Shown one piece after another: positions 1 through 6,239 of a stretch of DNA of 9,358 nt. This DNA comes from Actinomycetes bacterium (GTDB lineage: Bacteria; Actinomycetota; Actinomycetes; Streptosporangiales; Streptosporangiaceae): contig JAFACJ010000114.1 in NCBI GenBank assembly GCA_023425615.1, forward strand, positions 1-9,358. Reading direction: 5' to 3'. The stretch's first letter is position 1. The number at the start of each line of letters is the position of its first letter. A model generated the notes under the pieces. It was not told where the DNA came from, did not search any database, and was given only the letters and a program-made list of their open reading frames with translations. The position numbers and the translations under genes were made by a program.

Positions 1-9
1 GCTCAGACA

Positions 10-36
10 CGAGCCAGACAAAGCTCGGCTGGCTCG
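10..36. repeat. Inverted repeat downstream of the caspase-kinase gene
   Basis: CGAGCCAG (10-17) and CTGGCTCG (29-36) form a perfect 8-bp inverted repeat around an 11-nt loop. It lies beyond a longer hairpin at 50-86 and about 60 nt past the stop of the minus-strand gene. No T tract follows on either strand, so it is not a canonical intrinsic terminator. It could be a backup 3'-end stem-loop or a protein-binding dyad. Confidence 0.4.
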
Positions 37-49
37 CAGGGCGTAGCAC

Positions 50-86
50 CCGTCGGCCTGCCTAGCACGGACATGTGGGCCGACGG
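50..86 (-). terminator. Probable 3' stem-loop or terminator of the caspase-kinase gene
   Basis: CCGTCGGCC (50-58) and GGCCGACGG (78-86) are perfect 9-bp complementary arms with a 19-nt loop. The hairpin starts 13 nt after the stop codon of the minus-strand gene (TAA, read from 102 to 100). It has no U tract. Actinobacterial terminators often lack one, so a terminator or 3'-stabilising role is inferred from position and stem strength. Confidence 0.5.
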
Positions 87-99
87 CAGTTGTGGGCGG

Positions 100-2325
100 T
101 TAGCGCTCAATCGAGTCCAGCACTCGCCGAAGAACCTTCTGGGCAAACCTGACCCCTGCGCGATCCATCGAGCTATTTGAGATGTGGATCGAGGTGGTAA
201 AGATCCCTTGAGACCCTGGAACGCGCTTCGTGTTCGGGAAATTGCTGAGCACCTCGTTGATTCGATTGTTTAGAATGCTGCGTCCGCGTTCATTCGAGCC
301 GGCTTCGATTGGAATCTGATGAAGCTTCAGTTCTGCCTCGATGCTTGCTTTGGGGGATCTGCCTGGTCCGGATATTTCTTCGCCTTTGATGGCGATACTC
401 GTTCGACCGGACGTGCTAGAGAAGGCGCCGGCTGAGTCAAGACCAATAGACAAGAATCCGGACAGCGAAAAGGCCAATTCTCTTGTAAATTGCGTCAGAT
501 CGAATTGCTGCTGTTCTTCATTGCGTAGAATTGATTCAACCGCGAACAGCTCGTCCATCACTTCAAGGAAGTCCGGATAGCGGTCGCGAGAGTCCGCTGT
601 GCAGCTTTGATACCATGCCAAGAATCGTTCTGCCGCTTCAGCTGAAGGCCACTTGCCTAGCCTCTCTCGCAGGGCCCTCGAATTGTCCGCACGGCCGATT
701 GGGGTTGGATCCGATCCGGTGACAGCGAAAAATGCTACTTGGCCAAATGCGTAGATGTCGACGGTCTTCTTTCGAGCAATAGATGACCTAGGGTTGCCGA
801 GCTGTTCCGGAGCGGCGTAGGAGAGATTTCCCCAGGCCTGCTTGGTGACCTGAGTGGCTTGACTGAACCACGCAAGATCAAAATCCGTTAAAAACGGTAG
901 CCAGCTAGCCTCTTCTTCGTTGTACTTGGCGAGAATGTTCTCCGGCTTGATGTCCCGATGCACCACTCCTCTGCTGTGGGCGTGACTTATCGTTTCGCCG
1001 ATCAGGATTAGGAATCTCAGGATGGCAGCCGGGTCATCGATGGCTGACGGAATGTCTCTAAGAGTCGGCCCTTCGATATAATCCATAAAAAAGCCGACAG
1101 GGCAATCTGAATATCCATGCACCTTTACAACTCGTGGGTGATCAAGCTGTTGCATGGCGCGATAGCCCCTATGGAACAGACCTCGCTTCTCTAGTACGCC
1201 ATAATCTGCGGGGTGGTAGATTTTGTAAGCGAGCGGAGGCAAGCCTTGCTCGTCTCTGGTGACTTTCCAAACCGTGCCAAATCCGCCGCCGCCGAGGCGT
1301 TCGGTGATTACGCCTTCGGAGATGGTCGTATCCCGGTCGACTTCTGCGAGTTGTTTTACTCGATTCGTCACTGCTTCATACAACTTGACAAAATCTGGAT
1401 CAGAGACAAGTTCGCGATGCGATGACCTTCTACTTTCGAACCAAGCGGCAGTGGGTGTAAGTGCCTGAGACGCGGCCCGATATCCTCTTGACTTCCAGTC
1501 TTCCAGATTCAGTGCTAATAGCAAAGTGTAGTCATCGATGAATTGTCGCCCTTCGCCTAGTATTGCTCTCCGCTCTTCGGCGGGAAGTTTGACCCTAGAC
1601 ATGGGCGGCAATCCTGAGGCCAGTACCACCCGTCCAGCATGATCACCTTTGCTCACCATTATTTGCGCACAGCCGAGTTCCTCAAGTCTTCTGCTCACGA
1701 ACTCAGACAATCCACCAACAGTGACGAGTCCCTTGACGTCCGCTGCGCGACCGTCCATTCCTTCAATGAGCGCGAAAGTGAATACCCCGTGACCAAGTTC
1801 AGCGAATTCGTCAGCGGTCTGCTCGGGCCGGCAGGCGGCCAGAAGAGTCTTGGACTCTGATCGACTAGTGATCCCGCGATCGACGTCTATTGTAGCAATT
1901 GATTTGGCCTGGAATGTGAGGGGTGTGGCACCGGAATGGCAGCAATCGAGAATTACAAGACAATGCGGCACTAGTGTGGAGATTCGGTCAATATACATAC
2001 TGAGCATCTCGACGGGAATCCCCAGCTCGAACTCCCTACCGTCATGAGTGACAAGTGCAGCGCCCATGTCGGTCACTACCCCATGCCCGGCGAAATAGAA
2101 TACAAAGAATTTTGGTGGATCGCGGATTACTGATTGCAGAAACTCAAGGATGGCGTACCGTGTTGCTTCATCGTTCGTTAGCCTGGTGGCGGCAAAGGCG
2201 TATTCCGGCAGTTCGAGATAATCGGCGACCAGGTTTGCATCCGCCGCGCAATAATTTAGTCCGCCATCGGGATAGTTTTGGTACTCATCAACCCCAATGC
2301 AGATTGCCACTCTATCGACCATCAC
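100..2325 (-). CDS. Caspase-like peptidase (C14) fused to Ser/Thr protein kinase
   Basis: This 741-residue cytosolic protein joins two enzymes. Residues 1 to about 235 are a caspase/metacaspase fold: a GVDEY strand near 11-15, catalytic His81 in FYFAGHG, and LDCCHSG at 126-132 with Cys129 the likely nucleophile. Residues about 240-335 are a linker without a recognised domain. Residues about 336-596 are a protein kinase: glycine loop LGGGGFG (344-350), Lys368, HRDIKPEN (456-463, Asp458), a metal motif reading DFD rather than DFG (481-483), APE (505-507) and Asp523. By my alignment the usual helix-C Glu is Gly387. Residues about 605-741 match nothing I know. No signal peptide or membrane segment is seen. 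The start is GTG at 2325 or the next codon, ATG at 2322; GAAAGG lies 6 or 9 nt upstream. G+C is well below the flanking genes, suggesting acquired cargo. A role in regulated cell death or phage defence is inferred, not shown. Confidence 0.9.
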   Translation of the reverse strand: MMVDRVAICIGVDEYQNYPDGGLNYCAADANLVADYLELPEYAFAATRLTNDEATRYAILEFLQSVIRDPPKFFVFYFAGHGVVTDMGAALVTHDGREFELGIPVEMLSMYIDRISTLVPHCLVILDCCHSGATPLTFQAKSIATIDVDRGITSRSESKTLLAACRPEQTADEFAELGHGVFTFALIEGMDGRAADVKGLVTVGGLSEFVSRRLEELGCAQIMVSKGDHAGRVVLASGLPPMSRVKLPAEERRAILGEGRQFIDDYTLLLALNLEDWKSRGYRAASQALTPTAAWFESRRSSHRELVSDPDFVKLYEAVTNRVKQLAEVDRDTTISEGVITERLGGGGFGTVWKVTRDEQGLPPLAYKIYHPADYGVLEKRGLFHRGYRAMQQLDHPRVVKVHGYSDCPVGFFMDYIEGPTLRDIPSAIDDPAAILRFLILIGETISHAHSRGVVHRDIKPENILAKYNEEEASWLPFLTDFDLAWFSQATQVTKQAWGNLSYAAPEQLGNPRSSIARKKTVDIYAFGQVAFFAVTGSDPTPIGRADNSRALRERLGKWPSAEAAERFLAWYQSCTADSRDRYPDFLEVMDELFAVESILRNEEQQQFDLTQFTRELAFSLSGFLSIGLDSAGAFSSTSGRTSIAIKGEEISGPGRSPKASIEAELKLHQIPIEAGSNERGRSILNNRINEVLSNFPNTKRVPGSQGIFTTSIHISNSSMDRAGVRFAQKVLRRVLDSIER

Positions 2326-2831
2326 TGATCGCCTTTCGCTTTTAAGTTTTTGTGATCCGCGATTTTACGCTCTGAATGTCAGGTCTGATCTACTCCCGTT
2401 GCAGTGTCAACGGGTGGCTGCGAGGCTACAGGCTTCCGCGATCAAGCGGGGTGGCTAGAACGCTTGGCGGGGGATGCCGAGGTTGTGGCTTGGCGGGGAA
2501 TGTGCTGGTCAAGGGGGTATGACGGGACATCCCTCGGGATTGCTGGCGGGAGTTGACAGATCAAGGACACTTGAGGAAAGCTGCAAGAATAGCGCAAATT
2601 GTCCGTTAGGTTCCAATTGTGGGAACGGCTGTTCGGGGTGGTTTCTTGCTCGGAGGAAACTGCGCGGTACTGGCAGAACCGCCGACATGTGACGCGGAGG
2701 TAGGGCGAACTCTGTCGGCGGCGAGGCTTTCCCTCCAGGGGTGGACGTGGTCGGGGCCTGCTTGCCTGGGCTGTGCGGGACGCCTGGAATCTGATGCTCG
2801 CTGCTGCCGGCATCAATACCGGAAAAGGGGT
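2326..2831. other. Roughly 500-bp gap without a convincing gene
   Basis: This stretch separates two minus-strand genes. The reading frames in it look like composition noise: no conserved motif and no good ribosome binding site in front of a start. It should contain the promoter of the caspase-kinase gene. A minus-strand TAAAAT (2362-2367) would serve as a -10 about 37 nt before the start codon, but no -35 sits at the right distance. The clearest structure is the dyad at 2395-2414. A weaker one is GTTCC/GGAAC at 2610-2626. It could be a decayed remnant of a lost gene. Confidence 0.5.
2395..2414. promoter_or_regulatory. 7-bp inverted repeat, possible operator upstream of the caspase-kinase gene
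   Basis: CCCGTTG (2395-2401) and CAACGGG (2408-2414) are perfect arms around a 6-nt centre. On the minus strand the dyad contains TTGACA (2410-2405), a consensus -35 hexamer, about 80 nt upstream of the caspase-kinase start. No good -10 lies 16-18 nt downstream. It may be an operator over a promoter or a small hairpin; the function is inferred only from position. Confidence 0.35.
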
Positions 2832-3236
2832 TTAGGGCCTCGTGTCATCTAGGCGATAGACCCTTACTACGCGCTGGGCTCGGTCCCGGCCGGGTATCGC
2901 GGTCTCTCGTTCAATCAGTGGTGTCCCGATCTCGACGCCGAATAGCTCCGCCAGATGAGCATCGGCGGCGACTTTGCGGTGCTGACCTTCAGTTCCGTCC
3001 AGGTTTGTGTATGTGGCGACATAGGTGCCGCGACCGGGCTCCGTGGCTGCTAAGCCTTCATTTCGCAGTAACGCGATCGCTTGGCGAACTGTGCCGCGGC
3101 TTGCTTTGAACTCGACTGTGAGTGCGCTTTCGGTGGGCAGGAGGGTGCCGAGCGGGATTGCGCCGGTCTCGATTCGCTTCCGTAGCTCGTCGGCGATGAC
3201 CCGGTAGCGCGGCTGTCCATAGTGCGGGGTGGGCAC
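2832..3236 (-). CDS. GntR-family repressor with shortened effector domain (KorSA-like)
   Basis: The 134-residue product has a GntR winged helix at about 8-75: RYRVIADELRKRIETGAIPLG, then TLLPTESAL, SRGTVRQAIALLRNEG and the wing EPGRGTYV. Only the beginning of a UTRA (HutC-type) ligand domain follows, at about 88-134. Full HutC proteins run to about 240 residues, so the ligand pocket is incomplete. The start is taken as GTG at 3236, just before the conserved domain, with GGTGAG close upstream; the frame stays open to 3569 but that part is Arg/Pro-rich non-domain sequence. On this strand TTGACA (3275-3270) could be a -35, though the -10 is poor and the mRNA might be nearly leaderless. In pSAM2 the GntR protein KorSA represses its own gene and pra. 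Shared operator words here (3295-3317 and 6822-6886) support the same job, but the specific equivalence is inferred. Confidence 0.82.
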   Translation of the reverse strand: MPTPHYGQPRYRVIADELRKRIETGAIPLGTLLPTESALTVEFKASRGTVRQAIALLRNEGLAATEPGRGTYVATYTNLDGTEGQHRKVAADAHLAELFGVEIGTPLIERETAIPGRDRAQRVVRVYRLDDTRP

Positions 3237-3294
3237 CTGCTCACCGTACCTGGCACTCGTCTTACCAAGTGTCAAGCGGAAGGGTCGTTTTGAT

Positions 3295-3317
3295 GTGTAG
3301 ACAAGTCGTCCACTTGT
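3295..3317. promoter_or_regulatory. Candidate auto-operator of the short GntR regulator
   Basis: ACAAGT (3301-3306) and ACTTGT (3312-3317) form a 17-bp dyad with a 5-nt centre, 60-80 bp upstream of the GntR start. Overlapping its left edge, 3295-3302 reads GTGTAGAC, which fits the HutC-type GntR consensus GTNTANAC. AGACAAGTC (3299-3307) recurs exactly in both arms of the repeat at 6822-6886. KorSA of pSAM2 is reported to bind a conserved 17-nt sequence at korSA and pra, which this resembles in length and layout. Binding itself is inferred. Confidence 0.6.
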
Positions 3318-3554
3318 AGGTACGTTTCCGAGTGTGCGGCTGGGTTGACGGTGTGTATCAGGGGGTGGTGCTGCGTCGTCCCGGTCGTGGCGAGGCGCGG
3401 CGTCCTGGTGGGCCGGTTGCGTGGCCGCGCGTACAAGGTGGCTCGGTGATACCCGACCCGTCCGGTGTCGGACGGTGCGCCGTGCCCTGTGTCGGGCCGG
3501 TGGCCGGCTGATTCCCCCTGGTCGGTCGCCGGCTCTCCTATACCTGGAGGTGCG
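3318..3554 (+). other. Divergent regulatory region and leader of the middle operon
   Basis: This lies between the minus-strand GntR gene and the plus-strand small gene at 3555 and should carry the promoter of the middle operon. No strong -35/-10 pair is visible: TTGACG at 3345-3350 lacks a matching -10, and TATACC near 3539 lacks a -35. It contains a tight hairpin, CCGTCCG (3458-3464) with CGGACGG (3469-3475) and a 4-nt loop, plus GC-rich self-complementary sequence around 3495-3510, so the 5' leader would be structured. Confidence 0.4.
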
Positions 3555-3788
3555 ATGCCTGGCTCTCATCGTCGACGTCCCTGGTTATCGTTCTGGCGGT
3601 CCCGCCGACAGCCGGACCAGGCCGAACCCGCAGACCAGAGCCGATCCGGCGATTCCGCTCCTGCTCGCAACGCCGCTCCGCTGCGCTGGGCGATGGAGCG
3701 GACCCGTGAGCTGCCCGCGCTGCGACATGCGCCGCTGCTGACCCGAGGGCAGATCTTCCGGGGTAACGGTGGGCGGTGGCCGCGATGA
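3555..3788 (+). CDS. Small basic hypothetical protein, first gene of the middle operon
   Basis: This encodes 77 residues. I do not recognise a domain. The protein is rich in Arg and Pro with a Trp-containing basic N-terminus (RRRPWLSFWRSRR), a polar Asp/Glu/Gln/Ser middle and a C-terminus ending RGQIFRGNGGRWPR. The start is ATG at 3555, chosen because GGAGG (3546-3550) precedes it by 4 nt; the frame is open further upstream without a comparable site. Its stop overlaps the next gene's start in ATGA (3785-3788), so translation is probably coupled. The position, between a divergent GntR repressor and DUF6907-like genes, suggests an AICE accessory or regulatory protein. No enzyme motif is seen. 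Confidence 0.6.
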   Translation: MPGSHRRRPWLSFWRSRRQPDQAEPADQSRSGDSAPARNAAPLRWAMERTRELPALRHAPLLTRGQIFRGNGGRWPR

Positions 3789-4123
3789 GTCAGACGAGCA
3801 GGCGGCATGCGGTGGCGAGTCATCCTGCGTGGTGTGCGCCGGATCGGTGCGGTCACCTGGTGCCGCCTGTGCTGGCGCACATGGCGCGACGCCATCGGGG
3901 CGTGTTGCTGCGGGTGGGTGAGGTCCGGTCGTCCGGGCTGGTCGTGTCGTACCTGATCGGCTCCGACGACGAACCGCCGACGGTCGTGGTGCACGCCTCC
4001 TGCCGAGCCGGTGCCGGTTGGGCCGAACTCACCCTTCCGCAAGTCGGGCATCTGGTCGACCAACTCGGCTCGCTCCTGACGCAAGCCTCCGGCCGAGGGA
4101 GGGACGGGCATGGGCGCCAGTGA
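3785..4123 (+). CDS. DUF6907-like small protein, copy 1
   Basis: The product is 112 residues, probably a small cytosolic protein of the actinobacterial DUF6907 type (recognised from memory). Near the N-terminus is HPAWC (13-17) followed by Cys22 and His24, then HRG at 37-39. A beta-rich middle, PPTVVVHA (64-71), leads to an amphipathic end, LTLPQVGHLVDQL (82-94). The Cys/His cluster could bind a metal, which is inferred. The start is ATG at 3785 in an ATGA overlap with the preceding gene; GTG at 3776, in the same frame, is the alternative. The C-terminus overlaps the next gene by 14 nt. That gene encodes a similar protein with the same order of motifs, so the two look like tandem paralogues. 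Confidence 0.72.
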   Translation: MSQTSRRHAVASHPAWCAPDRCGHLVPPVLAHMARRHRGVLLRVGEVRSSGLVVSYLIGSDDEPPTVVVHASCRAGAGWAELTLPQVGHLVDQLGSLLTQASGRGRDGHGRQ

Positions 4124-4454
4124 CGAGCGGATCAACGCCCGAACGCGCGACACTGCCGATGAGTTGTCGTGTCCCGACTGGTGCCGGGGCTGCGGGCCGA
4201 ACGATCCGATGCACCGGGGGCTGCTCGCCACGATCGGCAGCGAGGGCGGCGGCTGGGTAAGTCTGCAACTGCTCCTGGATCGCTTCCGCCGCCGTGAACC
4301 GGTCGTGAAGGTCGACGCGACTCGTTCCGGGGCGACGCGATCGGTACTGCTGTCGCGGGTGCAGCTTGATCGGCTGATCTACGAACTGGCCTACGCCCGG
4401 TGGCGGGTGATGACCAAGGGACAACCGATGGAGGGACACGATGACCGCCACTGA
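4110..4454 (+). CDS. DUF6907-like small protein, copy 2
   Basis: The product is 114 residues and resembles its upstream neighbour. CPDWCRGC (21-28) corresponds to HPAWC, and HRG recurs at 35-37. EPVVKVDA (63-70) matches the neighbour's PPTVVVHA, and the end LSRVQLDRLIYEL (81-93) matches LTLPQVGHLVDQL. Three cysteines (21, 25, 28) plus His35 give a possible zinc-binding set, a richer set than in copy 1. The start ATG at 4110 follows GGGAGGG (4097-4103) by 6 nt and overlaps the preceding gene by 14 nt. Its own end overlaps the GntR gene by 14 nt. No function is established; co-expression with a GntR regulator suggests a regulatory or accessory role. Confidence 0.72.
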   Translation: MGASDERINARTRDTADELSCPDWCRGCGPNDPMHRGLLATIGSEGGGWVSLQLLLDRFRRREPVVKVDATRSGATRSVLLSRVQLDRLIYELAYARWRVMTKGQPMEGHDDRH

Positions 4455-5403
4455 CCGCAGCTCCCGCCGTACTCCGGTGCCGGCGCATCGTCCGCGTCGG
4501 CCGGTGGTAGAGGTGCCACCGGTGCCGGAGCGGCCGGCGGGTGGGACCACCTGGCAGTCGTTGGAACGTCTAGGGGGTACGGTGACCGGTGTGCATGGCC
4601 GGGACTGGCGCCCTCGTTACCTGCAACTCGCCGAAGAGTTGCGGGTCAAAATCACGAGCGGGGAACTCGCCCCTGGCACGCTGATGCCGTCCGAGACGGA
4701 GTTGGCCGAGACGTCGGGCCTGTCGCGGACCAGCGTCCGCAACGCCATCCGCCAGCTCCGAGAATGGGGCCTGGTCCGCGCGGAGCAAGGGCGTGGCACC
4801 TACGTACGGGCACCCCGCCAGCGGGTACGTCGTCGTAACGCGGAGCGGTACCAGTGGGAGAAGGACCGGGTCCTCCTCGACGAGGCCGAGCGGCTGAAGA
4901 CCGGCGCGACCGAGCATGACACCGGCCTGACCGTCGATGACCTCAAGTTCCACGCCGAGTACACCCGCGTGGAAGCTGACGCGGACATGGCGGCGGCGCT
5001 GCGGGTTGAGCCGGGTACGCCGTTGCTGCGGCGGGTGTACTGGACCTCGTCGCGGCATGAGAACGCGCCGCTGACCATGTCGTACTCGTACCTGCCCTAT
5101 GACCTGGTGGCCGCGAACCCGGACCTGCTCGACGCCAGCAACGAGCCCTGGCCCGGCGGCTCACAGCACCAGCTCTACACGGTCGGCGTCGAGCTGGACC
5201 GCATCGAGGACGAGGTCCGGGCGCGTCCACCGTCGCCGGATGAGGCTGAACTCCTCGACATCGACCCTGGCGTCTCCGTGCTGACCGTGCGGAAGACCTC
5301 CATCGACACCACCGGCCGTGTCGTCGAGGTGGCCGACGTGGTGATGCCGGGGGACCGAACGGAACTGGTCTACTCCCACAAACTGCAACGGTGGAAAACT
5401 TGA
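4441..5403 (+). CDS. GntR/UTRA (HutC-type) transcriptional regulator
   Basis: The product is a 320-residue cytosolic DNA-binding regulator of complete architecture. Residues 1 to about 55 are a Pro/Arg-rich extension. The winged helix spans about 57-124 (RPRYLQLAEELRVKI, then LMPSETELAETSGLSRTSVR and the wing EQGRGTYV), followed by a basic linker and a UTRA ligand-binding domain at about 165-316 ending in ELVYSHKLQRW. ATG at 4441 is supported by GGAGGG (4430-4435) 5 nt upstream, so the N-terminal extension is probably real, although the domain would tolerate a start near 4582. The gene is sandwiched by overlaps: 14 nt with the preceding gene and at least 4 nt with the glycosyltransferase. Unlike the short regulator at 2832-3236, it retains a full effector domain, so it may sense a small molecule, perhaps a sugar or nucleotide given its neighbour. 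The ligand is unknown. Confidence 0.9.
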   Translation: MTATDRSSRRTPVPAHRPRRPVVEVPPVPERPAGGTTWQSLERLGGTVTGVHGRDWRPRYLQLAEELRVKITSGELAPGTLMPSETELAETSGLSRTSVRNAIRQLREWGLVRAEQGRGTYVRAPRQRVRRRNAERYQWEKDRVLLDEAERLKTGATEHDTGLTVDDLKFHAEYTRVEADADMAAALRVEPGTPLLRRVYWTSSRHENAPLTMSYSYLPYDLVAANPDLLDASNEPWPGGSQHQLYTVGVELDRIEDEVRARPPSPDEAELLDIDPGVSVLTVRKTSIDTTGRVVEVADVVMPGDRTELVYSHKLQRWKT

Positions 5404-6167
5404 CGCACCTCGTCTCGGTCATCACCCCGGTCCACGCCCCGAGCATCGAGTACCTGGCCGGCGCGTACGACTCGTTGGTCAAGCAGGACATGCCCGACGG
5501 GTGGGACTGGCAATGGCTCGTCCAGGAAGACGGGCAGACCGGCACGTTGAACGGGGTACTGCCGGACGACCCTCGCATCAGCATCGGCGGCGGTCGTCCC
5601 GGCGGCCCAGGTGTTGCCCGCACCCTCGCTCTCTCCCGCGTCACCGGCGATCTGGTCAAGGTGCTCGACGCGGACGACCAACTCACGGCCGGCGCACTCG
5701 CCCGCGACATCGCCGCCTTCGCCGCCAACCCGCACATCGGCTGGACGACCTCGCGCGTCCTGGACCTGATGCCCGACGGGTCAACCGTCGGATGGGACAA
5801 GGACCCGGACGGCGGCCCCATCAGCCGCGGTGCCGTCCTCGCCTTCTGGCAAGCCAACGGCTACCGCGCCCAGGTCCACCCCGCCACGCTGTGCATCCGC
5901 CGGGATCTGCTCCTGGCCCTCGGCGGCTGGATGGCCCTGCCCGCCTCCGAAGACACCGGCCTGCTCCTAGCGGCGAGCGCGGTCAGCGAGGGCTACTTCA
6001 CCCGCGAACATGGCCTGCTCTACCGCAAATGGCCCGGCCAAGTCACCAGCCAAGCCGCCCACCGCGAACCCGTCGAGTACGAAGGCCGCATGAGAATCAT
6101 CGAGGCCAGAGCCGTAGCCCTGGCCTCGATGCTCCCGAACGGACTGCCGTTCACTGCTGCGGCGTAA
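5391..6167 (+). CDS. Family 2 glycosyltransferase
   Basis: The 258-residue product has the GT-A fold of family 2 glycosyltransferases, which move a sugar from a nucleotide-sugar donor to an acceptor. Seen: N-terminal LVSVITPVH (7-15), WLVQEDG (42-48) for the nucleotide site, the metal-binding motif LDADD (92-96), LGGW (177-180), SEDTGL (186-191) with the probable catalytic acid, and YRKWPGQVT (211-219) matching the usual C-terminal signature. No membrane helix is evident, so a soluble enzyme is likely. Two starts compete: GTG at 5391, inside the GntR gene, or TTG at 5400 overlapping that gene's TGA, with GGTGG 5 nt upstream. Both imply translational coupling to the regulator. Donor and acceptor cannot be told from sequence. 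A sugar enzyme on a transfer element might modify the cell surface or a metabolite. Confidence 0.88.
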   Translation: MENLTHLVSVITPVHAPSIEYLAGAYDSLVKQDMPDGWDWQWLVQEDGQTGTLNGVLPDDPRISIGGGRPGGPGVARTLALSRVTGDLVKVLDADDQLTAGALARDIAAFAANPHIGWTTSRVLDLMPDGSTVGWDKDPDGGPISRGAVLAFWQANGYRAQVHPATLCIRRDLLLALGGWMALPASEDTGLLLAASAVSEGYFTREHGLLYRKWPGQVTSQAAHREPVEYEGRMRIIEARAVALASMLPNGLPFTAAA

Positions 6168-6214
6168 CCCGATGTCCTCTGGTCCTCGATGCATGAGAGT
6201 CCCTTTTAGCGGGC

Positions 6215-6230
6215 GCGTGTCCGGATACGC
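6215..6230. repeat. Imperfect 16-bp palindrome after the glycosyltransferase
   Basis: GCGTGTCCGGATACGC is a dyad with one mismatched base pair class on each side of TCCGGA. It lies about 50 bp past the glycosyltransferase stop. It has no T run, so a terminator role is weak; a protein-binding site is possible. Confidence 0.25.
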
Positions 6231-6239
6231 CGGTTCAAT

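Noticed and set aside
2442..2816. 124-codon minus-strand open frame in the gap
   Set aside because: Low-complexity Arg/Pro/Ser sequence, no motif, no good ribosome site; looks like chance in G+C-rich DNA.
3237..3569. Upstream extension of the short GntR gene to 3569
   Set aside because: The extra 111 residues are Arg/Pro/His-rich, cross the putative promoter and operator and overlap the opposite gene's start; GntR proteins begin near the winged helix.
3566..4550. Long minus-strand frames opposite the DUF6907-like genes
   Set aside because: They are antisense to a coherent chain of plus-strand genes with ribosome sites and overlaps; composition is typical of shadow frames.
4943..5857. 304-codon minus-strand frame
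   Set aside because: Antisense to the GntR and glycosyltransferase genes, which have clear motifs; no domain is seen in it.
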